This document shows positions 34,280-42,817 of a stretch of DNA of 54,624 bases, piece by piece (positions within the stretch are counted from its first letter, which is position 1; each line of letters begins with the position of its first letter). Position numbers and translations under genes: made by a program. Origin of the DNA: Novosphingobium rosa NBRC 15208. GTDB lineage: Bacteria; Pseudomonadota; Alphaproteobacteria; Sphingomonadales; Sphingomonadaceae. Below the pieces are notes generated by a model. That model was given only the letters and a program-made list of their open reading frames with translations, did no database searches and was not told where the DNA came from. The stretch is from positions 1 to 54,624 of the forward strand of contig NZ_BCZE01000057.1 of assembly GCF_001598555.1 (NCBI RefSeq). The letters run 5' to 3'.

Positions 34280-37200
34280 ATGAACCCCATCGTCGCCTTT
34301 GCCCTGCGGCAGCGCATCATGGTGCTGATCGTGTTGGGCGTGTTTCTGGCCGGGGGCGCTGTCGCCTTCCGGCTGCTCAACATCGAGGCCTATCCCGATC
34401 CCGTGCCCCCCATGGTGGAGATCGTCACGCAAAACAGCGGGCAATCGGCCAGCGAGATCGAGCGTTCGATCACCATTCCGGTCGAGATCCAGCTGGCGGG
34501 CATCAAGAACGTCAAAAAGGTGGAGACGATTTCGCTCTTCGGCCTGTCGGACGTGCGCGTGCAGTTCACCTTCGATTACGATTACGAGCAGGCCAAGCAG
34601 CAGGTCATCAATGCCCTATCGCAGCTGCCGCCGATGCCCAATGGGGCGCAGCCGGGCATCTCGCCCACCAGCCCCATCGGCGAGATCTATCGCTATCGCA
34701 TCCGGGGCCCCAAGGGCTATTCGGTCACCGATCTGAAAACCATTCAGGACTGGATCTTGCAGCGCCGCTTCAAGGCGGTGCCCGGCGTGATCGATGTCAA
34801 CGGCTGGGCAGGCAAGAGCAAGACCTACGAAGTCACCGTCGATCAGCGCAAGCTGGTGAGCTATGGCCTCTCGCTGGCGCAGGTGCTGACCGCCATCAAC
34901 AACGCCAATGGCAATGTCGGCGGGCAGACGATCCAGCTGGGTCCGCAGGCCGCCGTGGTGCGCGGCGTGGGCCTGATCCACACGATGGACGATATCCGCG
35001 ATACTTTGGTGGCCACGCCCGCCGGGGGGCGCCCGGTGCAGGTGAAGGACATCGCCACGGTCTCTGTGGGGAATGAGCCGCGTCTGGGCATTGTGGGTCA
35101 GGATGAGGATGACGACATCGTTCAGGGCATCATCCTGATGCGCCGGGGCGAGGCCAGCCTGCCGACGCTCAAAGCCGTGGAAGCCGAGATCGACAAGGTC
35201 AACAATGAGGGCATCCTACCCCCCGGCGTCCATTTGGAAAAGATCTATGACCGCACCGATCTGATCGATGTGACGACCCATACCGTGCTGGAGAACATGG
35301 TCTTCGGCGTGGTGCTGATTTTCCTGGTGCAATGGGTGTTTCTGGGCACCTTGCGCAGCGCGGTGATCGTGGCCGCGACCATTCCTTTCGCTCTCGCCTT
35401 CGCCATCATCATCATGGTGCTGCGCGGGGAATCCGCCAATCTGCTCTCGGTGGGAGCCATCGATTTCGGGCTAATCGTGGATGCCACCGTCATCATGGTG
35501 GAGAACATCTTCCGCCATCTGGCCCAGCCCCCCAAACAGCGCTTCGCCGCCACCGGCGCGCTCGACCATCAGGGCGGCATTCAGAGCTTCTTTGGCAAGC
35601 TGGGCATCATCGAGCTGTCCGCCACAGAGGTGAACCGGGCGATCTTCTTCGCCGCCGCGATCATCATCGCCGGGTTTCTGCCGCTCTTCACCCTGTCAGG
35701 CGTGGAGGGGCATATCTTCGGGCCCATGGCCAAGACCTATGCCTATGCCATCGTCGGCGGGCTGATCGCCACCTTCACCGTGGCGCCGGTGCTGTCGGCC
35801 CTGCTGCTGCGCGAGCATGAGGAGGAGAAGGAAACGCTGATCGTGCGCGCCATGCGCCGCGTCTATGATCCGGCGATCCGTTTCGCGCTGGCCAACCGCA
35901 TCGTCGCGCTGGGCGGGATGGGCGCGCTGCTGCTGGCGGCGGGGATCGCGGTGGGCGGTCTGGGTCTGGAATTCCTGCCCAAGCTGGAGGAGGGCAATTT
36001 CTGGATCCGCGCCACGCTGCCCCCCTCGATCAGCCTTGAGGAAGCGCAGACCCATGTGAACCGCATGCGCCATATGCTGATGAAATATCCCGAGGTGAAG
36101 ACGGTGATCTCGCAACTGGGCCGCCCCGATGACGGCACCGACACCACCGGCTTCTTCAACGCCGAATTTTACGTGCCCTTGAAGCCCAGCAGCCAGTGGC
36201 CCAGCGGCATGACCAAGGAGAAGCTGACCAGGCAGGTCAATGAGGAACTGGCCGCGCCCTTCCCCGGTGTGGAGTTCAACTTCTCGCAAAACATCGAGGA
36301 CAATGTCGAGGAAGCCGCCAGCGGCGTGAAGGGCGCCAATTCGGTGAAGCTCTATGGCAACGATCTGGAATCGCTGGAAAAGACAGCATACCAGATCAAG
36401 AGCATCATGGCCGGGGTGCGCGGCATCACCGATCTGTCGGTCTTCGATGCGCTGGGCCAGCCGACCGTCAACATCAAGATCAACCGCGACAAGGCCGCGC
36501 ATTACGGCCTCGCCCCCGGCGATATCAACGCCGTGGTGCAGGCAGCGATCGGCGGTCAGGCGGCGGGCAATCTTTACGAATATGGCTCGGACCGCAACTT
36601 CCCGATCATGATCCGTCTGGCCCCGCAATTCCGTGACCGGCTCGATGCCATTCGCGCCATTCCTGTGGCCGTGCCTAATTCCACAGGTGGTGTGGCGCAG
36701 GTGCCGCTCTCCACCGTGGCCGATGTGAACCTCGTTTCGGGCTATTCCTTTATCTATCGCGAGAACCAGTCGCGCTACATACCGATCAAGTTCAGCGTGC
36801 GTGGTCGCGATCTGGGCGGCGCGGTGCTGGAAGCGCAGCAGAAGATCGACAGGCAGGTCAGCCTGCCACCCGGCAGCCGTCTGGAATGGGTGGGCGAGTT
36901 CGGCGACCTTCAGGCCGCCATGGCGCGCCTTGAGGTGGTGGTGCCGATCAGCCTCGCGCTCATCATGCTGCTGCTGTTCCTCAACTTCGGTTCGCTCACC
37001 GATATGGCGCTGGCGGCCAGCGTGATGCCCATGGCGCTGGTGGGCGGTGTGCTGATTCTGGCCTTCACCGGTACGGCTTTCAGCGTCTCGGCGGCGATCG
37101 GCTTTATCGGCCTCTTCGGAATTTCGGTGATGGAGGGCATTCTGGTGCTGGCCTATTTCAACCAGTTGCTGGGCAGTGGCATGGCACGCAGTGAAGCGGT

Positions 37201-37444
37201 GCTGCATGCCGCGCGCACCCGCTTCCGCCCGGTGATGATGACCTGCATCGCGGCCTGCGTGGGCCTGCTGCCCGCCGCCGTCGCCACCGGCATCGGCTCT
37301 CAGGTGCAGAAGCCGCTGGCGCTGGTGGTGGTGGGCGGCATTCTGCTGGCCCCGGTGCTGATCTTGATCGTGCTGCCGGTGATGATCGACCTCTTCTCCA
37401 AGCGCCAGCCGCATCCGGCCCGGCATCAGGAGGATGTGGCATGA
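34280..37444 (+). CDS. RND efflux pump, heavy-metal (CzcA-type) family
   Basis: A 1054-residue inner-membrane pump with twelve predicted helices and two large periplasmic loops. The proton-relay helix reads DFGLIVDATVIMVEN with Asp395, Asp401 and Glu408, the spacing of CzcA Asp402/Asp408/Glu415, which indicates the heavy-metal efflux subfamily rather than drug exporters. The open frame extends upstream to 34106 inside the adaptor gene, but MNPIVAFALRQRIMVLIVLG is a canonical RND start. The metal is not certain; Zn, Co, Cd or Ni are typical for this motif. It overlaps the outer-membrane channel gene (ATGA). Confidence 0.9.
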   Translation: MNPIVAFALRQRIMVLIVLGVFLAGGAVAFRLLNIEAYPDPVPPMVEIVTQNSGQSASEIERSITIPVEIQLAGIKNVKKVETISLFGLSDVRVQFTFDYDYEQAKQQVINALSQLPPMPNGAQPGISPTSPIGEIYRYRIRGPKGYSVTDLKTIQDWILQRRFKAVPGVIDVNGWAGKSKTYEVTVDQRKLVSYGLSLAQVLTAINNANGNVGGQTIQLGPQAAVVRGVGLIHTMDDIRDTLVATPAGGRPVQVKDIATVSVGNEPRLGIVGQDEDDDIVQGIILMRRGEASLPTLKAVEAEIDKVNNEGILPPGVHLEKIYDRTDLIDVTTHTVLENMVFGVVLIFLVQWVFLGTLRSAVIVAATIPFALAFAIIIMVLRGESANLLSVGAIDFGLIVDATVIMVENIFRHLAQPPKQRFAATGALDHQGGIQSFFGKLGIIELSATEVNRAIFFAAAIIIAGFLPLFTLSGVEGHIFGPMAKTYAYAIVGGLIATFTVAPVLSALLLREHEEEKETLIVRAMRRVYDPAIRFALANRIVALGGMGALLLAAGIAVGGLGLEFLPKLEEGNFWIRATLPPSISLEEAQTHVNRMRHMLMKYPEVKTVISQLGRPDDGTDTTGFFNAEFYVPLKPSSQWPSGMTKEKLTRQVNEELAAPFPGVEFNFSQNIEDNVEEAASGVKGANSVKLYGNDLESLEKTAYQIKSIMAGVRGITDLSVFDALGQPTVNIKINRDKAAHYGLAPGDINAVVQAAIGGQAAGNLYEYGSDRNFPIMIRLAPQFRDRLDAIRAIPVAVPNSTGGVAQVPLSTVADVNLVSGYSFIYRENQSRYIPIKFSVRGRDLGGAVLEAQQKIDRQVSLPPGSRLEWVGEFGDLQAAMARLEVVVPISLALIMLLLFLNFGSLTDMALAASVMPMALVGGVLILAFTGTAFSVSAAIGFIGLFGISVMEGILVLAYFNQLLGSGMARSEAVLHAARTRFRPVMMTCIAACVGLLPAAVATGIGSQVQKPLALVVVGGILLAPVLILIVLPVMIDLFSKRQPHPARHQEDVA

Positions 37445-38886
37445 AGCGCGCCTCGTTAAGCCTGCTGATCCTGCTGGGCGGCTGCGCGGTCGGGCCCGAT
37501 TTCCACCAGCCCGCCGCGCCCCGACAACAGGCCTACACGCCCGAGCCGATCGCACCGATGGTCGCGCCCGAAGGCCTCGCCGGGGGGACGCAGCAGGTGC
37601 ATAATGAGGCGGTTGCGCAGGATTGGTGGCATCTGTTCGGATCGCCGCAGCTCGATGCGCTGGTGGATCGCGCTCTGGCCGCCAACAGCGATCTGACCGC
37701 CGCGCGGGCCGCGCTGGATCAGGCGCGGGAAAGCTGGCGGGCGCAGCGCGGGGTGCTGTTCCCCACGGTGGATGCCGGAGCCAACGCCAGCCGCAACAAG
37801 TCCTCGCAATACCTATCGGCGGTGCCGGGGGATAACAGCTACACCTACAGCCTGCAGACCGCTCAGGTGACGGTGGGCTATACGCTCGACCTCTTGGGCG
37901 CCAACCGGCGCGGGGTGGAGCAGGCCCATGCCCAGTTCGACGCCCAGCGCTTCCAGACCGAGGGCGCGCGCATCTCGCTCATCAACACCGTGGCCGCCAC
38001 GGCCTTTCAGGAGGCTTCCCTGCGCAGCCAGATCGCGGCGCAGGCACGGATGATCGCCATCCAGAGCGAGACGCTGGAGATTCTCCGCCGCCAGCAGGCG
38101 CAGGGTCAGGCGGCAGGCGCGGATGTGCTGGCGCAGGAGGCGCTGCTGGCCCAGAGCCGCGCCGCTCTGCCGCCCCTGCAACGCGCATTGGCGCAGAGCC
38201 GCGATCTGCTTGCCTACCTGGCCGGCGGCAGCGCCGGGGATGGGCCCATCGCCGGGATCGATCTCGACACCGTCACCCTGCCCCGCGATCTGCCGCTCTC
38301 CCTGCCCTCGGCGCTGGTGAGGCAGCGTCCGGACGTGCGCGCGGCGGAGGCCAATCTCCATGCCGCCAGCGCGGGGGTGGGCGTGGCCATCGCCAACCGC
38401 CTGCCGCAACTGACGCTGAGCGCCAGCGCCGGCGGGCAATCGGGAGGCTGGGCCAGCCTGCTCTCGGCGGCCAACACCTTCTGGACGGTGGGCAGCGGGA
38501 TCACCCAGCCGATCTTCGCGGGCGGCAGCCTGCTTCACAAGCAGCGCGCGGCGCGGGCGGCCTACGCGCAAGCCGATGCGCAATATCGCTCGGCGGTGCT
38601 GAGCGCGTTCCAGAATGTCGCCGATGTGCTTCAGGCGCTGCAGACCGACGCCGCCGCACTCGATGCCGCCGTGCAAGCCCAGCGCAGCGCCCAGGCCAGC
38701 CTGACCATCGCCCGGCGCCAGCTTCAGCAGGGCCAGATCGCCTTCGCCACCATGCTCGCCGCCGAGCAGACCCTGCGTCAGGCCGAGCAGGCGCTGGTGC
38801 AGGCCCAGACCGCCCGCCTCACCGATACAGCAGCCCTGTTCGAGGCGCTGGGCGGCGGATGGAGGCCGGAGGCGCCCCCGCAATAA
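37441..38886 (+). CDS. Outer-membrane efflux lipoprotein (NodT/OprM type)
   Basis: A 481-residue TolC-superfamily channel. The lipoprotein signal LILLGGC (Cys15) precedes CAVGPDFHQP, the standard NodT-family opening. Two repeats rich in heptads (RALAANSDLTAARAALDQARESW; the second around LPSALVRQRPDVRAAEANLHAASAGVG) give the alpha-barrel. It completes the tripartite RND system with the two upstream genes. A perfect hairpin lies 57 nt after its stop. Confidence 0.92.
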   Translation: MKRASLSLLILLGGCAVGPDFHQPAAPRQQAYTPEPIAPMVAPEGLAGGTQQVHNEAVAQDWWHLFGSPQLDALVDRALAANSDLTAARAALDQARESWRAQRGVLFPTVDAGANASRNKSSQYLSAVPGDNSYTYSLQTAQVTVGYTLDLLGANRRGVEQAHAQFDAQRFQTEGARISLINTVAATAFQEASLRSQIAAQARMIAIQSETLEILRRQQAQGQAAGADVLAQEALLAQSRAALPPLQRALAQSRDLLAYLAGGSAGDGPIAGIDLDTVTLPRDLPLSLPSALVRQRPDVRAAEANLHAASAGVGVAIANRLPQLTLSASAGGQSGGWASLLSAANTFWTVGSGITQPIFAGGSLLHKQRAARAAYAQADAQYRSAVLSAFQNVADVLQALQTDAAALDAAVQAQRSAQASLTIARRQLQQGQIAFATMLAAEQTLRQAEQALVQAQTARLTDTAALFEALGGGWRPEAPPQ

Positions 38887-38942
38887 ATTCCGCGCCCCAC
38901 CCTTAAAATCCGCCTTCATCTGCCGTCCACCTGAGTCTCCAG

Positions 38943-38962
38943 GCCGGATGCCCCCATCCGGC
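38943..38962 (+). terminator. Hairpin after the RND operon
   Basis: A perfect 8-bp stem (38943-38950 with 38955-38962) and CCCC loop follow the efflux channel gene. There is no T-tract. The 173-bp gap to the next gene shows no other gene. Confidence 0.45.
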
Positions 38963-39059
38963 GCCATGCGAACACACGGTACAACACGGTGCCGGAGCGG
39001 CGTGTCCGATGCTTTGCGGACCCCACAGGCGCTCCGGCCAGACTCGCAGGAGAAGGCTC

Positions 39060-39695
39060 ATGATCGTCAGCAGCGTGACCTCGACACCCAACGATTATCT
39101 CGTGACCCAGCGGGCCACGAACAATCTTGCGGCCAACAATCTGGCAGCCGTCAACGCGCAGATCGCGCAGGATGCCCAGACCAACCCGGCCGATGGCAAC
39201 AATCTGGACGCCTCGGCCTCCGATACGGTCGATGCGGCAACGGTGCGCGCCACGCTCGACCAGCGGATCGCGCAGGATGTCGCGTCCGGCACCCTGTCGG
39301 ACAGCGATGCCGCCGCCGTCCGGTTGACGCTGGACGAGATCGACGGCGGGGCCAGCCAGACCAGCGCCACCACCTCAAGCCAGCAGAGCAATACCAACAA
39401 CAACGCCAGCGCGGTTCAGGCCAGCGCTGACAACGCCACCGTGAACGGCACGGCAGCCCGAACCGTCCTGACCCAGACGGTCACCATCGAAGGCGGGGTG
39501 ATGACCACCGTGACCTTCTACAGCGACGGCACCCAGGAAACGACCACCACCGTGGCCACCCCGGAGGACGTGCTGAACTATGGCGACCAGAGCCAGATCC
39601 AGCAGCAGAACGCCGCCCAGGCCGCCGCTCAGGCCACGGCCACGCAATATCTGGCGACCATCGAGGCGGGCACGCTGTTCAACCAGCTGGCCTAA
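39060..39695 (+). CDS. Hypothetical Cys-free, Asn/Gln/Thr-rich protein
   Basis: A 211-residue protein that I do not recognise. The start at 39060 has a strong GGAGAAGG 7 nt upstream. There is no signal peptide or membrane span and no cysteine. Residues 15-105 are probably helical (RATNNLAANNLAAVNAQIAQD, DQRIAQDVASGTLSDSDAAAVRLTLDEI), 105-140 is a low-complexity Ser/Gln/Asn linker, and 140-170 looks like a beta hairpin (QTVTIEGGVMTTVTFYSDG). A Gln/Ala-rich helix closes it. The composition recalls secreted or surface-associated proteins and flagellar rod/hook-type helical repeats, but nothing supports a function. It stands alone between terminator-like hairpins. Confidence 0.7.
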   Translation: MIVSSVTSTPNDYLVTQRATNNLAANNLAAVNAQIAQDAQTNPADGNNLDASASDTVDAATVRATLDQRIAQDVASGTLSDSDAAAVRLTLDEIDGGASQTSATTSSQQSNTNNNASAVQASADNATVNGTAARTVLTQTVTIEGGVMTTVTFYSDGTQETTTTVATPEDVLNYGDQSQIQQQNAAQAAAQATATQYLATIEAGTLFNQLA

Positions 39696-39710
39696 GCCAT
39701 GGAGACCTCA

Positions 39711-39746
39711 GGGGCGCCAATGCGCAGCCAGCCTGCGTGGCGCCCT
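39711..39746. terminator. Convergent hairpin terminator
   Basis: An 8-bp stem (39712-39719 with 39738-39745, plus a G-T pair outside) carries, past a 3-nt bulge, a further 5-bp stem (39723-39727 with 39733-39737). It lies between the convergent orphan gene and the TetR gene and is followed by TTGTGG rather than a T-run. Confidence 0.55.
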
Positions 39747-39763
39747 TGTGGTCGGGGCGCAGA

Positions 39764-40426
39764 TTAAGCCCCGAAACTCTGGATCAGGCCCAGAAAGGCC
39801 GCGATCGACACCCCCTCCAGTTCCGGCATGCGTTGTTCGAAGGGCTTCTCATGGCCCGCGAACACGGTCATCCCTTCCATCGAGGCCGAAATGAACAACG
39901 CGATGGTCGAGCGCTGTTCGGGCGAAAGATCGGGCCGCATTTCCTCGATGATATCGTTGAGCGGCGCGCGGGCGCGGGCATAGAGTTCCTGCACCCGCTC
40001 CAGCACGAAGCTGTCATGGTTGGACAGCGCCCAGAGTTCGGGGAACAGCCGCGTGGTTTTCTTGGTGCGGATGTCTTCCAGCACCATCTGGCACACTTCG
40101 GCCAGACGTTCGGCAGGCGGCGTACCGCGCCGGTGCGTGATCTTGTCGAACTCGATCTCATAGGCGCGGATCACGCCGTCCAGCAGATCGCGCACAAGGT
40201 CTTCCTTGGTGGTGAAGTGATAGGTCAGATTGCCCATCTTCAGCCCGCAGGCGGCGGCCACGCGGCGCATGCTCATGGCCTGATAGCCTTCCTCGATCAG
40301 CAGGCCCAGCGCCGCGCGAAGAATCATTTCACGCGTCTCATGCCCCTTGCTGTAGCCACCCTCACGCTCGGGAAGGACCAGATCCGGGACGGAGAAGGCG
40401 ATAAGATTGCCTGTCTTGTCAGTCAC
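39764..40426 (-). CDS. TetR-family regulator
   Basis: A 220-residue protein with an N-terminal TetR helix-turn-helix (REMILRAALGLLIEEGYQAMSMRRVAAACGLKMGNLTYHFTTKEDLVRDLL) and a helical ligand-binding C-terminal domain. The start used is GTG at 40426 with GAGG 9 nt upstream; a TTG at 40447 is also open. The roughly 20-residue segment before the HTH domain is longer than usual. It is divergent from the amine dehydrogenase operon and is its most likely local regulator, perhaps responding to the amine or its aldehyde/acyl-CoA product. Confidence 0.88.
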   Translation of the reverse strand: MTDKTGNLIAFSVPDLVLPEREGGYSKGHETREMILRAALGLLIEEGYQAMSMRRVAAACGLKMGNLTYHFTTKEDLVRDLLDGVIRAYEIEFDKITHRRGTPPAERLAEVCQMVLEDIRTKKTTRLFPELWALSNHDSFVLERVQELYARARAPLNDIIEEMRPDLSPEQRSTIALFISASMEGMTVFAGHEKPFEQRMPELEGVSIAAFLGLIQSFGA

Positions 40427-40557
40427 TTGAAAAACCTCAGCTCGCAAACTTCAAAAATATGGCATTCGACAAAATTATGTCCATTGACAAGTTTTGAGAA
40501 ATAACCCCAAATCACACCTGTCACGACCTAACATGAGGTTGGGCGGACAGGGAGAGA
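40427..40557. promoter_or_regulatory. TetR / amine dehydrogenase control region
   Basis: 131 bp between divergent genes, AT-rich on the left. CATTCGACAA (40463-40472) and CATTGACAA (40482-40490) form a near-direct repeat about 19 bp apart. TTGACA at 40484 could be a -35 element for the operon, but no good -10 is placed 16-18 bp downstream. A strong GGGAGAG precedes the heavy-chain ATG. The repeat is a candidate TetR operator. Confidence 0.35.
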
Positions 40558-41739
40558 ATGATGCGCAGAGGGTCTTTTATGGCCGCGCTGCTGCTGGGCG
40601 CGGCATGCGTGCTTCCGGCAGCGGCCCATGCGGCGGCAGGTCCGGAACCCCTGGCCGAAGAGCCGATCCCCGCCGTCACCACCTTGCCGCAAAACTGGCC
40701 GGCAAGCTGGCTGCTGGTCCACGATCTGAACTTCGCCTCGATCCTCGACGGCAAACTGGCCATCGTCGACACGCATGACACGGTGCAGCCGCTCAAAGGG
40801 CTGGTGCGGGCCTCGCAATTCGCCAGCTCGCAGATATCGCCCGCCAACCATGAGATCTATACGGCGGAAACCTTCTACACCCGCCTGACGCGGGGCGAGC
40901 GCACCGATGCCATCACCATCTGGGATATGGCCACGCTGCAGCCCAAGGGCGAGATCGTGCTGCCCGGGGCCAAGCGCCAGCTTTCCGTCACCTATCGCAA
41001 CATCTTCCAGCTGATCAACCATGACAGCTGGGCGTTGGTGGCCAATTTCACCCCGGCCCAATCGGTCACGGTGGTCGATCTGGCGGGGCGCAAGCTGCTG
41101 GGAGAGATCGATCTTCCCGGTTGCAGCCATATCTATCCCACCGGAGAGCGCGGCTTCACCTCCTTCTGTCAGGATGGCTCGCTGATCAGCATCCAGCTCG
41201 ATGCCGCGGGCAAGGTGCAGTCCTCCAAAACCCTGCCCCATGTGCAGGATATCGACCGCCAGCCCCATTTCCAGATCCCCGCGATGATCGGCAAGGTGGC
41301 ATGGTTCGTCAGCTATCACGGGCAGATCAAGGGTTTCGATCTGTCGGGCCCGGTCGCCGCGCCTTTGCCCAAGCTGGCCAGTGTCGGCACGGCGGAGGGT
41401 GGCGCGCCGGAATGGCGCCCCGGCGGCTGGCAGGTGATCGCCTCGGACGGCAAGAACCTGCTCTATGTGCTGATGAGCCCCAACGGCAAGGAAGGCAGCC
41501 ACAAGGACGGCGGCACCGAGGTCTGGGTGGTCGATCCCGTGGCGGGCAAGCGGCTGAGCCGGATCGCGCTGGGCGGGGTCTTTTCCTCCATCGCCATGAC
41601 GCATGAGGCCCAGCCCCGGCTGGTGGCCGCCAGCGCCGACGGGCTGATCGACATCTTCGACCCCGCGACGGGCCAGAAGATCCATTCGCTGGGACGGACC
41701 ACGGCGGCCAATCCCACGCTGATCACGCCGGTGCCATGA
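40558..41739 (+). CDS. mauB: TTQ amine dehydrogenase heavy chain
   Basis: A 393-residue periplasmic protein with a signal peptide (AAAHAAAG) and a seven-bladed propeller sequence resembling MauB/AauB. Conserved segments include FYTRLTRGERTDAITIWD, LPGCSHIYPTGERGFTSFCQDGSL, WRPGGWQVIASDG and TEVWVVDPVAGKRL. The heavy chain scaffolds the TTQ-bearing light chain encoded three genes downstream, forming an alpha2-beta2 enzyme that oxidises primary amines to aldehydes and ammonia. Whether the substrate is methylamine or an aralkylamine is not decided by this chain. It is the first gene of a tightly overlapped operon. Confidence 0.9.
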   Translation: MMRRGSFMAALLLGAACVLPAAAHAAAGPEPLAEEPIPAVTTLPQNWPASWLLVHDLNFASILDGKLAIVDTHDTVQPLKGLVRASQFASSQISPANHEIYTAETFYTRLTRGERTDAITIWDMATLQPKGEIVLPGAKRQLSVTYRNIFQLINHDSWALVANFTPAQSVTVVDLAGRKLLGEIDLPGCSHIYPTGERGFTSFCQDGSLISIQLDAAGKVQSSKTLPHVQDIDRQPHFQIPAMIGKVAWFVSYHGQIKGFDLSGPVAAPLPKLASVGTAEGGAPEWRPGGWQVIASDGKNLLYVLMSPNGKEGSHKDGGTEVWVVDPVAGKRLSRIALGGVFSSIAMTHEAQPRLVAASADGLIDIFDPATGQKIHSLGRTTAANPTLITPVP

Positions 41740-42224
41740 TGCAGGCGCTCGGCATTTTCCTGGCGCTGGTGCTGAGTGCGGCCTGTCTGCACAAGGGGAC
41801 CGAGCGCAACAGGCTGATCGCCGCCACCGCCACGCTGACCGGCGTGGGGCTGCGCGAGGCGCCCTTCCTGCTGCTGGTCGCGGGCTTGTGGGAAGCGCTG
41901 GCGGCGATCGCCTTGCTGGTGCCGGGGCTCACGCCCATCGGCGCGGGGGCCGGGGCTGTGCTCTGGACGCTTTACGCGGCGGCCCTGCGGCGGCGGCGCG
42001 GCCAGCGGATCGACTGCGGCTGCGACATCATGCGCCGCGACAAGCCGGTCTCGACCGGCATGATCCTGCGTCCCGTGGTGCTGGCGGCGCTGGCCGTGAT
42101 GGTCGCCCTGCTGCCCGCCGGCGCCTTCAGCCCGGACCTGATCTTTGCCGCGCTCGGCTTTGCCGCGCTGTGGTTCGCCACGGGCGAATTCCTTTCCCTT
42201 CCTCTTGTTGCGAGGGCTCGATGA
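41736..42224 (+). CDS. mauE: MauE-family membrane protein
   Basis: A 162-residue inner-membrane protein with four predicted helices and a DCGC pair of cysteines (RIDCGCDI) in the loop between helices 2 and 3, typical of MauE. MauE and MauD are required for formation of the multiple disulfides of the light chain. The start overlaps the heavy-chain stop, and its own stop overlaps mauD (ATGA). Confidence 0.87.
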   Translation: MMQALGIFLALVLSAACLHKGTERNRLIAATATLTGVGLREAPFLLLVAGLWEALAAIALLVPGLTPIGAGAGAVLWTLYAAALRRRRGQRIDCGCDIMRRDKPVSTGMILRPVVLAALAVMVALLPAGAFSPDLIFAALGFAALWFATGEFLSLPLVARAR

Positions 42225-42817
42225 TGTTGATGGTGTCGCAAATTCTGCTCTGGATCGCGGTCATCGTGCTGGCCGTGCTGGTCGCGGCGCTGGTGCGGCA
42301 GGTGGGCGTGCTGCATGAGCGGATCGCCCCTGCCGGTGCGCTGACGTTGCACCAGAAGGTCTCCGTGGGTGAAAAGCCCACCGCGCTGACGCTCGATACG
42401 CTCGATGGCGGGCGGATCACGGTGGGCGGTGGCGGGGCTCGCAGTCAGCTGGTCTTCTTCGCCTCGCCCGATTGCCCGGTGTGCAAGGTGCTGCTGCCGA
42501 TCGTGCGTTCCGCCGCGCGGGCCGAAAGCGACTGGCTGGACATCGTGCTGGCCGGGGACGGCAGCGCCAGTGCCTATCGCCGCCTTGTCGCCGATCATGG
42601 GCTGGAGGGCGTGCCGCTGGTGCTGTCCGAAGCGCTGGGCCGGGCCTTCGGCGTTTCCAAACTGCCTTATGCCGTGCTGATCGACGAGGAGGGCCGCCTC
42701 GCCTCGCTCGGCCTCATCAACAACCGCGAGCATCTCGAAAGCCTGTTCGAGGCCAAGGAACGCGGCGTCGCCTCCATTCAGGACTTTCTCGCACGCCGTC
42801 AGGGGGGAGCGAAATAA
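42221..42817 (+). CDS. mauD: MauD thioredoxin-like maturation protein
   Basis: A 198-residue membrane-anchored protein: N-terminal helix (QILLWIAVIVLAVLVAALV) and a periplasmic thioredoxin fold with the CPVC redox motif (FFASPDCPVCKVLLPIV) and a cis-proline region (VSKLPYAVLIDEEG). With MauE it is expected to form or isomerise the light-chain disulfides. It overlaps both neighbours; the stop and the light-chain ATG share one base (TAATG). Confidence 0.9.
   Translation: MMLMVSQILLWIAVIVLAVLVAALVRQVGVLHERIAPAGALTLHQKVSVGEKPTALTLDTLDGGRITVGGGGARSQLVFFASPDCPVCKVLLPIVRSAARAESDWLDIVLAGDGSASAYRRLVADHGLEGVPLVLSEALGRAFGVSKLPYAVLIDEEGRLASLGLINNREHLESLFEAKERGVASIQDFLARRQGGAK

Noticed and set aside
39764..40447. 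Starting the TetR gene at the TTG at 40447
   Set aside because: The GTG at 40426 has a better-placed GAGG, and the upstream codons would extend into the AT-rich putative operator.
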